Translations under genes and position numbers: made by a program
In this document: in pieces, positions 1 through 9,790 of the stretch
Position numbering within the stretch: the stretch's first letter is position 1
Layout of the letters: every line of letters begins with the position of its first letter
The notes under the pieces: generated by a model
The model's input: only the letters and a program-made list of their open reading frames with translations
The model's database searches: none
What the model was told of the DNA's origin: nothing
Origin: Luidia sarsii
Lineage: Eukaryota; Echinodermata; Asteroidea; Paxillosida; Luidiidae
Length of the DNA stretch: 64,000 bases
Assembly (NCBI GenBank): GCA_949987565.1
Contig: OX465102.1
Location: 25,543,691 to 25,607,690, forward strand
Reading direction: 5' to 3'

Positions 1-611
1 GTTGGCGCACGGGGACCGTGGGGGGCTTGGCCAGGGATGGCGGTCCGGGTGATCGCACTTGCGCAGCTGCACGGATGACATGAGATGGCTGGCTGTGCCC
101 GTTCATCCACCGGTGATTGGTCTTTGATTGGGGGCGGACACGGTGAATTAGTGGGCCACTGTGTTGCAGTCAAAGAGGCGTCTATGGGCGTACTTTTTGA
201 AATGTCTAAATACAGATTTTCGTGTAATGTTAGACGATGTTTCCCTATTTTCCCATTCAGAACGATGTAAACCATACCGAGGTTGAATAGAATATGCGTA
301 AAGATATGTGTTTGTCTAACTGATGCATAATAACATCTATCTAGTGGGGGAGTGCATAGAAGTACCGATAGTTGTTGCTAATAAAGAGGTTGCATCTGAT
401 GAAGTAGCTGATTTTACTGAAGCTTGATACACAAAATGGTTAGTCCACTTTCATGTAGGTAATATAGTGTGGTTTATCTCTTACGAATGGGCCGTTTATA
501 GTTTTCCTTACCATTTGGCCTTTCAATCGTCAACCGATCGTTTGACGGCTGCCCCGTTAAATCGATCGTTTTTTTTTTTTCAAACCGTGCCACTTTACAA
601 TGCATCGTAAC
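1..611. other. Non-coding DNA, no gene seen
   Basis: I see no gene here. Open frames are short and have no recognisable domain or splice context. The only structured piece is a hammerhead-like motif near 391-425, described separately. Confidence 0.5.
389..430 (+). other. Hammerhead-ribozyme-like motif
   Basis: A CTGATGA heptamer at about 396-402 is followed by AGTA, an 8-nt loop and TACT, which form a 4-bp hairpin. GAAG stands where a hammerhead has GAAA. Similar blocks recur at 30011-30052 and 50927-50968 with flanking GCAT/ATGC pairing. I infer a decayed hammerhead core or a repeat carrying one. Stem III is not evident, so activity is not claimed. Confidence 0.3.
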
Positions 612-1020
612 GCCAAGGTGGGCGTGTCTGGTTGCCAAGGTAGGTGTGTCTGGTCACCAAGGTGGGCGGATCTGGCCGCCGATGTGGGTGCGTCTGGTTG
701 CCAAGGTGGGCGTGTTTGGTTGCCAAGGTGGGTGCGTCTGGTCACCAAAGTGGGCGGATCTGGCCGCCAATTTGGGTGCATCTGGTTGCCAAGGTGGGTG
801 CGTCTGGTTGCCAAGGTGGGTGCGTCTGGTTGCCAAGGTGGGTGCGTCTGGTTGTCATGGTGGGTGCGTCTGGTTGCAAAGATGGGCGTGTCTGGTTGCC
901 AAGGTGGGCGTGTCTGGTTTCCTAGGGGGTGCGTCTGGTTGCCAAGATGGGCGTGTCTGGTTGCCAAGACGGGTGGGTGTGGTTGCCAAAATGGGTGGGT
1001 CTATAGTTTCCAAGGTGCCG
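612..1020 (+). repeat. 22-bp minisatellite, about 18 copies
   Basis: Tandem units of 22 bp follow the pattern CCAAGGTGGGCGTGTCTGGT plus two bases. Variants replace TTG with TCA or CCG. Because 22 is not a multiple of 3, all three frames run open on both strands and give Gly/Cys/Val-rich or Pro/Thr-rich peptides; these are artefacts. Every third unit returns to the same frame (66 bp = 22 codons). Confidence 0.9.
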
Positions 1021-1975
1021 TGTGCATGCATGTGTTTTTGATCCTTTGCATTGGAGGGTCGTCATTCTAGGGTCGTGATTTTTTTGTGTTTTTAAGGCGC
1101 TAAATTTGGCGCCTAAACGTGAAGGCTGTCAGCTGTTTCTTTTTTTGAACGACTAGGCTATGTGCATCAAGCGCCAATGTACTGTGGAAATTCCCTAATA
1201 GGTCGCTACGATATTGATATGCGTGCAGTCCCCATTTTCAAGCAAAGCTAGATTACACGCACATACAGTACAGGCATGCCGTCCGCGCAAGCATAATGCA
1301 TGCCATACTGCGCGCATGCGGCACATGGGGTATTCTGAAATGTGCAAAAGCACCTATCGTCAGCCAGTCACAGATTGGAGCAATGCGCTCCGCCTGAGAG
1401 GAGAGTCTTTATAACCGGACCAGAGATCGACCGGCAAATTCTGGCGGCCTCTAGCTCTGCAAGGAGCAGACACCATTATTACACCCACGTCTGCTCTCCG
1501 TGGCTCGACCGTATACGACGGCCTTCCCATCTCCCGGGTCACTGGCAGGCCAGATCCCGCGAGGAACTTGCCCTCGGCCGGGACTAGTGGTTACCGTGTG
1601 TATGTACTACGTGCGTACCCATAATATTCCGCCTCACTTGTGAAGGCGCTATATGCACCGAATGTCTATATAGGCGTGGAGGAAACCACACCGGAATGTA
1701 AGTTGCCGTCCCTTTTGTCAGTTTGTAACGACAGCGCTCCGCAATTCGTTTTGTTCAGTTCGCTATCTAACCAACTGTTTGCTTGTCTTACCCAAGAGGT
1801 AGCCTTATACCTCCTTGGTCTAACCAAGTCGTTCGTGAGGTTGGAAGCTTCGTGGGTTCGTGATAGCTCTGTCGTGACTGTTGCTTGCGTGTACCATTCC
1901 TGCCTTTGCCGATGCTGTTGCATGGCATACCCATTGTGCTATTGTACTGTATACCCATAGTTCATCGCACGCTTC
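1021..1975. other. Unassigned DNA
   Basis: No gene is recognised. A locally GC-rich stretch at 1340-1590 is open in several frames on both strands. It has no domain, signal peptide or paired splice sites, so I leave it unassigned. Confidence 0.4.
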
Positions 1976-2448
1976 TTAAGCCGTGTCCGCACTGGCCTTA
2001 TTTTTTACCGAGTCCGTGGGTAACATTCCAATGGGTAAATCTTCCCGGCGTCCGCACTTGGACTTTTCGACTCGGGTAAACTAACCGAGACGATCGGCAA
2101 AACTAACCGACTCGTGTACATGTACATGTACTCTAGGTACACAAACACGTCGTTACCCTGCGCCCGCACGAGTCTTGCATACAGTAACTTAACGTGCGAG
2201 GCGCCGGATGTGTTTTTTTACCGAGTCGTTTACCGAGACGTCGTGTCCGGATTGGACTTATCGACTCGGTTAAATTGACCTGGTCAATTTAACCGGGCAG
2301 AAGTTGGTTGGTTAAACTACCCACTGGAGTCGTGTAGTTACCTGGGAGGAAAATTTTCCTGGGCTGTCCGCACTGGACTTAAAATGGTCAATTTACCCAT
2401 TTGCTCGGTTAGTTTACCCATTTTAAGTCCAGTGCGGACGCGGCTTTA
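1976..2448. mobile_element. 467-bp MITE with TTA target duplication (PIF/Harbinger-like)
   Basis: The element spans 1979-2445. It starts AGCCGTGTCCGCACTGG and ends with the inverted match (1 mismatch in 17). The trinucleotide TTA flanks it directly on both sides (1976-1978 and 2446-2448). A TTA/TAA duplication with short inverted ends is typical of PIF/Harbinger elements. No transposase frame is present, so it is non-autonomous. Internal near-copies of the terminal motif (GTCCGCACTTGG, GTCCGGATTGG, GTCCGCACTGG) act as subterminal repeats. Confidence 0.8.
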
Positions 2449-3078
2449 TACGCAAAACTCAATTTAGCTGTGGTGATTTTCTCGGTCAAACGAAAAGGAA
2501 CGAAGAAAGAAAGAAACAAACCAGGTAGGCCTATCTTCGATTGATGTTATCGTCTTTTCAACCTATGATTGACATATTATTATTTTTTGCTGAGCGTGAA
2601 GTGAGACCAGATGGAGAGATGTTCTCAACAGAGAATTTGGCCCACACGGTCATAAGGACAGCCAAGGACAGATGACCATGGGACTCATCAGTTCAGAGTG
2701 ATACTTGGATGGATATGGATGGATATGGATATGGAAGTAAACATTTAAGCCCTGGCCGAAATCGGGTTTTATTTAGCAAGTCTTGTGTGCTTTGGCAATT
2801 TGTGTCGTATAGGGTGTAAGGAAAATTGGTCTCCGCTAAAAACCCTAAACCATTTCAACACCTCGCAACCGTGCCTTCTAAGCGAAAAGCATTTGACCTG
2901 CGGTGACATGACCCCGCCATTCCGTCAACCATTTTCATTAATTCACCTGTTGTGGGCAGACAGAAGGGTTCGTGCGCCATGACTGAGTCTACTGAAGTGG
3001 ATCGACAAGGGGATGGTGGGTGATGATTTTCCTTCCTCCATGATTTAATGTAGCAGTTGGGCAGCGCAAACATTAGGG
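2449..3078. other. Unassigned DNA
   Basis: Nothing gene-like is seen. A short run of GGATAT/GGATGG repeats occurs at about 2708-2735. Confidence 0.4.
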
Positions 3079-3490
3079 CTTGTCCCACTACACCAAATAA
3101 ACGCGATTATTTGGATCGCGATTTGAATCGCGATTCAAACTCCACTCTTTTTGCGTGTGGGGACACAATCAACGCGATTATAAGTGGGATTTGAATCGCG
3201 ATTGGGACTCCACTAAGAGTGAGACATTTTCAAATAATCGCGTTTATTTGCGACGCGATGTGTGTGGGAACGCTCCGCTCAAATCGCACCGGTTTTTTTT
3301 TTAAGCCCACGATGCATTGCGCAAGCATGGTATTTCCTGCCAGCAGCTCACTGCCAGGAAGTGCAGCACAGGGTTTGTTTACTTTCGTCAGCGAGTCCCG
3401 CCATTCCCGCTTGCGCAGCGCGACCACAAGCTAACCGCAATCGGCTCGCGTGTATTTGCGATGCGATTATTTGGCCTATGTGAACACGAC
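3079..3490. mobile_element. Probable degenerate MITE rich in CGCGATT motifs
   Basis: The sequence AAATAAACGCGATTATTTG near 3094 recurs inverted at about 3232-3250. A diverged inverted end (GCGATTATTTGGCC) lies near 3465. TTTGAATCGCGATT and CCCACT-type motifs repeat inside. Ends of TGTCCCACTAC type resemble those of the elements at 31364-35583. I could not identify a target duplication, so the boundaries are approximate. Confidence 0.45.
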
Positions 3491-3520
3491 CAAGAGCGAG
3501 AGACCTTGCGTAAACTGGAC

Positions 3521-3566
3521 TACCCTAACCCTAACCCCTACTCCATCCGTAACCCTATAACCCTAC
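3521..3566 (+). repeat. Short interstitial CCCTAA-like repeat
   Basis: Imperfect CCCTAA units (CCCTAACCCTAACCCC, then diverged units) abut the left edge of the Penelope-like nest. They match the animal telomere repeat TTAGGG read on the other strand. Penelope-like elements are known to associate with telomeric DNA in some lineages; here the link is only proximity. Confidence 0.55.
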
Positions 3567-3569
3567 CAT

Positions 3570-4345
3570 GATATAAATAGGTTTGAGGTGACACTACAAT
3601 TTTCTTTTGTAAGTAAGTGTGGTTTTGAAAAGAATCGGATGAACTCATCCAGTTCTTTTCAGAACCAAACTTAAAGTGATATACAAAAATGTTGCAAACT
3701 GTTTACTGACTAAAATTACCAAAATGCAAATCATAATATAAAGTGGGCCTGACGTTTTGATCCTAGCAGAACAACACAGATACATGTGCACGAAGGAAGG
3801 GGGAAAAGAGTGAATAGGACACGGATGAGAAACAAAGGACAACGAGTAAAGCTGGTAGGGTGAGATCAAAGGGAAGGGCAAAGAGTAGGGTAGGGATTAG
3901 TGAGAAGAGGGGGAAAGATCAAAGAGAGAAGTGTGAAGGAGTGAACACAAAAGAAGGATTATCAGAAAGCTGCATGGTGTTAGTCATTACCCTCCTGGAT
4001 GTTGAGACCATGTGGTTGAATAGTCCGAAGACGCTTCATCAATCCACATTTTCTCACGGCTTAGACGGACAGCATTACTACGGTGACCAAGGGATTCTAT
4101 GCCCAGTACACTCATATCTGATATCGAATGATCAGGGAGATTGAAGTGATACCCAACAGGGGTGTCCATTTTACCAGTTTTGATTGTAGACCTATGGCCA
4201 TAGATACGTTTTATGAGGGTGTTTTTGGTCTCGCCAACATACTGAACATTGCCATTACAAACTGTACATTGAGATGAGGTATATGAACCAAACTTATTCC
4301 AAAAGATAATTTACATGGTGTCACCGCAAACCTATTTATCCTGCT
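3570..4345 (-). mobile_element. Nested Penelope-like elements
   Basis: The outer element (family 2) has inverted arms. AGGTTTGAGGTGACAC near 3572 is mirrored by GTGTCACCGCAAACCT near 4318. The left arm carries TGTGGTTTTGAAAAG and, facing it, CTTTTCAGAACCAAACTT. A family-1 copy in minus orientation interrupts the second arm at about 3664. Its 3' tail (3664-3790) matches the dispersed TTGCAAACTG...GACGTTT repeats, and its C-terminal GIY-YIG frame is at 3987-4315. The family-1 copy is 5'-truncated, with no reverse transcriptase left, which is the usual fate of target-primed retrotransposons. Confidence 0.75.
3987..4315 (-). pseudogene. C-terminal GIY-YIG endonuclease fragment of a Penelope-like element
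   Basis: The minus strand stays open for about 109 codons and ends in a stop at 3987. It reads the typical end of the Penelope protein: a CxxC pair (QCTVCNG), the YVGETKNTL motif equivalent to YIG, then RIYGHRS with the conserved Arg and His. HFNLPDHS follows, then SREKMWID with the conserved Glu expected in the GIY-YIG fold. In intact elements this domain follows the reverse transcriptase and nicks DNA for target-primed integration. Nothing upstream of the CxxC pair survives: the copy is cut at about 4315, where the host arm resumes. It has no start and should not be expressed as a working protein. Confidence 0.85.
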
Positions 4346-5102
4346 ATTCTCACCATGCGAACCTTCCAATCTCATCTATCGTGATAATGTTTGAAGTTTG
4401 CGCAAGGGACCTTGCCCAAACTGGAAGATCGCGCAAGTTGCCGTCTATACATCTGTATTTGGTCCCCTCTTTGTAAATAGAGCAAAGGCTGACGTGCGCG
4501 CGGTGATTTGGCCCCATACTGCCCCCCGGTTATGTCCAATGTATATGGATGCCTGTACTGTATGTCGAATTCCACCACTGTGGCTTACACGTATACCGCC
4601 CTCCTTTCGTCCAGATGACGTCATCTTCTACCCAAGGCACCGTCCAATTTTAGAGGAGGGCCTTTGTGCACGTCCTCCAATATTAGAAACCGCGAAAAGC
4701 AAGTCTCGAATAACACATGTAGGGTGAGCGAAGAGATCTTGCTTGGTAGAAAGAAAAACGAGAGCAGATGGAAATGTGCTTACCACGCTGGTTGTATAGG
4801 GTTAGGGGCACATTTTGTTTCAATTAGTTTTCTCTCGTGAGCTTGGGCTGTCCTTGCGAAGGTCAATTGGAAGAGCAGAGGCCCTGTCGGTGTTTCTTCA
4901 CTTGACCATTCTTTCCTCGCCGAGGAGTGCGAAGATTGAGCTAGGCTTCAATGTGTGTTTCTGTCGGTTGACATAAAGCACAGACGATAAGGTTGCAATG
5001 CGACAGCCGAACTGCCGTGTATCAAGCAACCCGGTGGCCGATTCCTTCAAACTTGTTGCTTCATAGATATAACATGATGTTTGCGTCGAGGAGAATGTAA
5101 TT
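4346..5102. other. Unassigned DNA with one CRE-like palindrome
   Basis: No gene is recognised. A single TGACGTCA lies at 4616-4623, embedded in the longer palindrome GATGACGTCATC. Confidence 0.4.
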
Positions 5103-5273
5103 CAAAGAGGTTTTGCCCTTACTCGACGCGGTGGTAAACACTGAATGCTCAGAATTCGGGAGTCGCGGGTTCGAATCCCGCCCGAGCTGCCTGAAATATT
5201 TTTATCAGGCACCGGGCAAAGCACTGAGCATTCAGTGTTTACCACCACGTCCAGTAAGGGCAAAACCTCTTTG
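5103..5273 (+). repeat. Inverted repeat with 50-bp arms around a tRNA-like T arm
   Basis: The arms 5103-5152 and 5224-5273 are reverse complements with 2 mismatches. The 71-bp spacer holds GCGGGTTCGAATCCCGC (5166-5182), a perfect T stem-loop and B box. The left arm carries ACGCGGTGGTAAACACTG, resembling a tRNA D-arm/A box. A full cloverleaf does not close because the acceptor strands pair poorly. I infer a tRNA-derived SINE head caught in an inverted duplication rather than a functional tRNA gene. Confidence 0.65.
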
Positions 5274-5302
5274 GAAAACAACTTGTTGCTACTTATAATA
5301 GT

Positions 5303-5512
5303 TAATATACAAAAAATGTTGCAAACTGCTTACTGACTAAAATTACCAAAATGTAAATCTTAAAATCTAGTGGGCCTGACGTTTCGATCCTAGCAGGACC
5401 TTTCTCAAAGGCAGAGTGACAAGGACAAAACGGATACATGTACACGTGTACATGTATCTGTTTTGTCCTGCTAGGATCGAAACGTCAGGCCCACTAAATT
5501 TCAAGACTTATA
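5303..5512. mobile_element. Penelope family-1 tails, head-to-head
   Basis: A tail copy runs from TTGCAAACTGCTTACTGAC through GGGCCTGACGTTTCGATC to ATACATGTACACG. It is then followed by its own inverted end, reading TACATGTATCTGTTTTG, CCTGCTAGGATCGAAACG and TCAGGCCCACTAAATTT. The join is the palindrome GATACATGTACACGTGTACA. The head-to-head layout matches other loci in this window. Confidence 0.75.
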
Positions 5513-5519
5513 ATAGTTA

Positions 5520-5652
5520 TATGACCAATCGCAAGACGACGAGCGATGCGCAGAGGCACCGTACGTACAGTATAATTATCACAACTCATGGTGGGTTATC
5601 CGTTATATTATGTTGAGTTATGATGCATCGTAAGGCTTTGTGAAATCCAAAA
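5520..5652 (-). mobile_element. ~150-bp MITE (TTTCACAAAGC family), inverted copy
   Basis: Read on the minus strand it begins GGATTTCACAAAGCCTTACG and passes ATGCATCATAACTCAACATA-type sequence toward a CGTCTTGCGATTG block. Other copies lie at 13106-13248, 14703-14857, 54846-54996 and 57466-57620. The family ends in partially inverted termini, GGGTTTCACAAAG and TTTGGTGAAATCGACC. Confidence 0.6.
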
Positions 5653-6795
5653 GGGCTCTATGGTGGATCTCAGGCAGAATCCGCAAAAGAACTGCCTTTA
5701 CGCTAATTAAACGCACACTGGGACAGCTCACTTCAACTGACGAGAAGCTGTAATACCGTATTCATGTCAACCCGCGAGTACGTACTGGAGATCTCACGTG
5801 AATCAGGCTGACTCAGTGCGTCGCCCTTCTTGTGCGAGTCATTCAACACTCCGTGGGTCAGTTTTGTATAGGTCTCTAGACCGGTCTCGGGACCTCTCTT
5901 TGCTGGTCTTGGTCTCGCTACCCTGTGGCCTTGGTCTCGGTCTCGGACCCTTCAGGTCTCGAATATTTACCTAGTCTCGCTTCGAGACCGCCTCTGCCAG
6001 TACCATCGTTCAACAAATGAAGCACTGATTTGTCAACCGTTTTTTCTAAGCATCGGGTCGTTGACAAAAACCAACAACCCACACGCGACCTACTAGAGGG
6101 CGTGTTTTTGCCTAACGAGCAGTACACGATTCTATAAGCACCATGCATTCTAAGGTGTTGGTAAGGGGCTGGTGGGTGAGGACATCTTGCATTATCCAAT
6201 AACTCTTTAATAGCACGTGAGGCCTTATACAATAAACTCCAATGTATACCATTAATTTTTTTGTGATGTACTAGGCCTACACTATAAGTTAAAGTTAAAG
6301 TTTGACACACATTTTCCACATATTGTAATGTTTTGTTTACATGCCATTACGTGACTTATAGTGTTTTTTTTTTTTATCTCATTTGGCACACAGGAGTGAT
6401 GGAAATGTACAAAGAAGAATGTTAGACAATATATGAGTCTTCCTTGCGGCTCATTTCCACTCTTGTACTGCACCAATTGAGATGCGAAAAAATACCCACT
6501 ATAAGTCACGTGATGGCATGTAAACACCGGTCGCGTCATCGGTCTTTTGTGTAGGCCTACATAATTAGTCATACAAAGTAAGAACTTTGCTTGTTTAATT
6601 TTAACCATCGTCTCGGTTGAATTCTGGTCCAGTGGAAATGCGGCTATTATTTCATTCCGGTCTTGGTCTGGGTTTCTACCTTCTACTTCTGGTCTCGAAG
6701 GGTCAAGACACCCTTAATAATTGGTTCTTATCTCCTCGTGCGGCTGCCTCAATAAGCACGCACGACCCAAATCCCAACGACGACGGAGAGTATTA
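5653..6795. other. Unassigned DNA
   Basis: No gene is recognised. Short GGTCTCGG-type repeats cluster at 5870-5995 and again at 6655-6710. A poly-T run lies at 6366-6377. Confidence 0.4.
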
Positions 6796-6838
6796 CCAAG
6801 GAGCCATTAGGCTCGCCTAATATACCTTCTTGGTATAA
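6796..6838. repeat. Palindromic hairpin related to 49588-49636
   Basis: TACCAAGGAGCCATTAGGC and GCCTAATATACCTTCTTGGT form an imperfect hairpin around TC. The core ATTAGGCTCGCCTAATA is identical to the hairpin at 49596-49628. I infer a dispersed short palindromic element. Confidence 0.6.
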
Positions 6839-7174
6839 CCACAGTTTGTTGTTATAGTGCGGAGGTAAACCGCTCGTGGTAAGCGCTGCCCATATACCTT
6901 CTACCAACAACTCCCCCACTCAACAAACGCGCCTTCCCATACTGATTCTCGCCTGCATGGCAGTAAGTTCATGACCTCTCACTGTGTTTTCCTGCTCGGT
7001 CTTGGCCCCGGGCACATGTAGCCCTCGAGGGTCCCTCGTGCTTGTTTGAAGAGCTATACGTGAGCCCATAGTCTCTGAGAGCCAATGCCACACATGCTCA
7101 AGCATCGGCGGAATCTTGTTCAGTTTCCTCCGATGAAGCATAATCTTACCCATCCATACTTATTATAAATGTCA
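6839..7174. other. Unassigned DNA with a minus-strand open frame
   Basis: A 77-codon frame (6920-7153, minus) is reasonably coding-like but matches no family I recognise and lacks clear splice sites. It is noted, not called. Confidence 0.25.
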
Positions 7175-7213
7175 ATAGTTAGAGGGCCTGACGTTTCGAT
7201 CCTAGCAGGACCT
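7175..7213. mobile_element. Short Penelope family-1 tail fragment
   Basis: It contains TTAGAGGGCCTGACGTTTCG and the GATCCTAGCAGGACC hairpin only. The same variant (GTTAGAGGGCC) occurs at 20640 and 46336. Confidence 0.65.
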
Positions 7214-7486
7214 TATAGTTTGGACTGACCTTCGGTTGTTGTTTACCTGGCACGGTCCTAAAAGTTGAGCTCCGGTTGACACATTTTGTATAACGATGTG
7301 TAAAAAATAGCCGTGTTAGTCTATCGAAACTTAAAAACTAACCGGTAGGAATGAGTGTATAAGCTTTTATCGTAGCACTAGCAGCAACTAAAGCTTGTGC
7401 TTTTCTGAGTCGTCTTTAAGTTCTTCCTTGAAGATATTATTATTGTTTTTCTAAAGGAAAACCTCTTATACTCATTGTTGAGTCAT

Positions 7487-7839
7487 TTAAAGGCCTACTA
7501 CAACATGGTAACGGTCAAAAGATTGCCACAGTTTGTGTGTTAAACCATTAAACATCCCCAAAAAGCAACCCTACGAAGGTCTAAGCTGAAATGGTGATCT
7601 GAGAAAGTAGAAAAAGGTAAAAAACGGTCACGGCTTTTGCACCATTCTGCAGTATAAGAAATAGGTTTATGACTTGCGAGTAATAAACTATTTGTTCATG
7701 TTTGAGAGAAGATTTGTAGGATTTCATAAGATTTCAACATGAGGATGCTATCATGAGCATCTACAAACTGTGTAAATTAGCAGGAAATGTGTGAACATCG
7801 ATGTTTTCCGATCTTCCCAATGTTGTATTGGGCCTTTAA
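7487..7839. mobile_element. 345-bp MITE with TTAA target duplication
   Basis: Element 7491-7835 is bounded by TTAA at 7487-7490 and 7836-7839. The ends are AGGCCTACTACAACATGG and the inverted type CAATGTTGTATTGGGCCT. Related copies lie at 43121-43513, 48092-48440, 52326-52637, 56854-57226 and 60419-61218. A TTAA duplication is typical of piggyBac- and Kolobok-type elements. No transposase is present. Confidence 0.75.
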
Positions 7840-7939
7840 AAGTAAACTTTAACCAGAGGAGCAATTGTTCTATATGGTCGCGCAACGCAATCCGTTTGGT
7901 TGATTCCACCTTTATCCTCGTCATCCCTGAACATGGTCG

Positions 7940-8129
7940 TCACATCAGCACCCGAAGACGCGCCTGTGTAACTATACAGTCTTGGACGTCATCGCCACCG
8001 TCCTCCTCGACTGAATCATGATCACAGGCCGTCTCCTCTCCTCCGGCCCGCCCCACCCACGGGCCCCCGGTGCCAGGAATCCCACAGCTGCCACCAAGGA
8101 CGCAGCTGCAGCCTCGATTACGCAGGCTA
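7940..8129 (-). CDS. Candidate 3'-terminal coding exon, unknown protein
   Basis: On the minus strand TTCGGTCTCCGTAGTTTTTAG is followed by about 62 open codons and a TGA at 7940-7942. The upstream piece resembles a splice acceptor. The predicted end is Gly/Cys-rich (GCSCVLGGSCGIPG), then acidic (HDSVEEDGGDDVQD), and finishes ARLRVLM. GC-rich third positions suggest coding, but no family is recognised and no partner exon is identified. It could be chance in GC-rich DNA. Confidence 0.25.
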
Positions 8130-8371
8130 AAAACTACGGAGACCGAAAAAAATCTTGCGGTCACAGCGAGAGATCAACATTTCATTGCAAACCCCTTGCG
8201 TTACTGAGTTCAACCATGGAGGAATAAAACAGTCTAGTATTAAGAGGTCACACACGTTGCTTGACCCTGAATCCCAACTTCCCTTAATTGACGCGGTTTG
8301 GGCAGTGACATAAAGCACCGGTTATGTAATGCGCTCACTCGTCTGCCTAAACCGGGTGTGGTTATGAGATA

Positions 8372-8575
8372 GACCGTTCAGACACGTTAAGGTTTGTAGA
8401 CCGGTCTACGTATAGACCGGTCTTCGTAGTCTAGTCCAACCCTCCTCGGCGCTCTAAGATAGACCGTTTGTAGTACCCAAAACGGTCTACGTAGACCGTT
8501 CAGACACGACTAGTTAGACCCTTTTCAGTTTAAACCGAAGATGGACCACTTTTAGTACGGTGTCTGAACGACAGT
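8372..8575. mobile_element. Probable MITE with GACCGGTCTACG repeats
   Basis: GTTCAGACAC at about 8376 is mirrored by GTGTCTGAAC at about 8560. Between them AGACCGGTCTACG and ACGTAGACCGTTCAGACAC recur, so the end motif is repeated inside. No clear target duplication is seen. Confidence 0.45.
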
Positions 8576-8738
8576 CTGCCCGCGAATCCGAACTTCCCCT
8601 CCACTTCGTTCACCCTTCTCTCTGTTCCGGCTGGTCTGCCCGTATACTGCACCTGGCTGCCCGGGACCAGACGTGTTGGCTCCCCGGTCAAAATCCCCAC
8701 CACCACCCCCTCCCCTCATTCTCCTCCTCCTCCCGTCG

Positions 8739-8839
8739 CTATAGCACCGGCACCACCACCATCGCCGCCCTAATCTCCACCGTCGCCCCACGCATCGCCT
8801 CAGTCACATCCCCGGCAGATCGAAGTGCAGCTACATCGC
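8739..8839 (-). CDS. Candidate coding exon behind a very strong acceptor
   Basis: The minus strand has a long pyrimidine tract (about 8842-8880) ending CTCCTCCCCAG, a near-ideal splice acceptor. One frame is then open for 32 codons (DVAALRSAGDVTEAMRG...) before TAG at 8739-8741. No upstream exon is identified. The tract may also be incidental, because pyrimidine runs are common in this window. Confidence 0.25.
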
Positions 8840-8951
8840 CTGGGGAGGAGAGGGGGGATGGGGAGGGGGGGGGAGAGCGATTTAAAAGAGGCGTAGGAAT
8901 CTGACCCACGCGTGTGGCTCGGCTGTCAGCATTGGTGAGCGTCAGCGGCAT

Positions 8952-9628
8952 GAGATCAGGGGATGTCGAGGAGCATTTTTTTTTTGGTCGTCTTAATTCG
9001 GCCAGTGCTACTTATTATGGAGGATGCTGGTTAAGATGGCTTGCCAAATCTTGGGTACCAAGATTTCTTGATAAGTCATACAAAACGGTTGCAATCTGCC
9101 TAACTGTTTTAAATGCCCAGACATACGAGGGTCTGCGTTTTTTTTAAAGAAGCTCTGCCAGCATTGACCAAACCCGGTTCAGTTTTGAAGATCGCTATAA
9201 TAGAAAAAAACACCACCATCTCGCTTGAAGAAACCGTCCAGATTTCCCGGAAATGGACGATGCGTAAGGTGCCTCAATCCGCCTGCCTTTGCCCTTTCCG
9301 CCTCTTCCACTCCCTCCTCCGTTTCTGCCCGTATCCTGGCAACATCGTCGCGTTGTCTGGTCTTCCGCATCCCTGTCACCCCTTCTTCCCCTTTTCTGCA
9401 GTCGCGGACAAAACCCCTCGCGAGACAGGATGCATGTTTTATCCTGGTCGGTGTGGTTCAGTCGGATGCGTACTTTTGATCGTCTGCCTTTCTGATTGCT
9501 GGAATGGTTTTTCTCTTCATTCGTCTTCCTTTTTCTGTTTTGGGTTTTGATTCATTTGTCTGTTTGTGTTTGCCTGTACATCTGTCTCACTGACTGTCCC
9601 CCCTTTCTGTTTGCCATTTTTCTTTTGG
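8952..9628. other. Unassigned DNA
   Basis: No gene is recognised. The stretch is pyrimidine-biased on the plus strand, with short open frames only. Confidence 0.4.
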
Positions 9629-9790
9629 AGGGTTTGCGGTGACACCATGTATAAGGTCTCTCAAAGAAGAGGTGTGGTTCTGAAATTAAAGAACCTGAGT
9701 GGTTATTAACTCGACGTTCCGGCCAGTATGCTCTGGCCCTGATCCTATTATTGTTTCACCCACCGTGCATAACCTAAAGTCTTATTTGGT
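9629..9790. mobile_element. Penelope family-2 tail
   Basis: It matches the element at 12386-12651: GGTTTGCGGTGACACCATGT, GTGTGGTTCTGAAATTAAAG, AACTCGACGTTCCGG and the CCAGTATGCTCTGG hairpin. It ends in the shared tail TTTCACCCACCGTGCATAAC. Only one arm is present, so this is the non-palindromic form of the family. Confidence 0.7.

Noticed and set aside
557..1070. Several 90-156-codon frames in the 22-bp minisatellite
   Set aside because: All frames of both strands are open because the repeat lacks stop triplets.
5113..5298. Functional tRNA gene at 5120-5190
   Set aside because: The T arm and B box are perfect but the acceptor strands do not pair and the D arm is only A-box-like; treated as tRNA-derived repeat.
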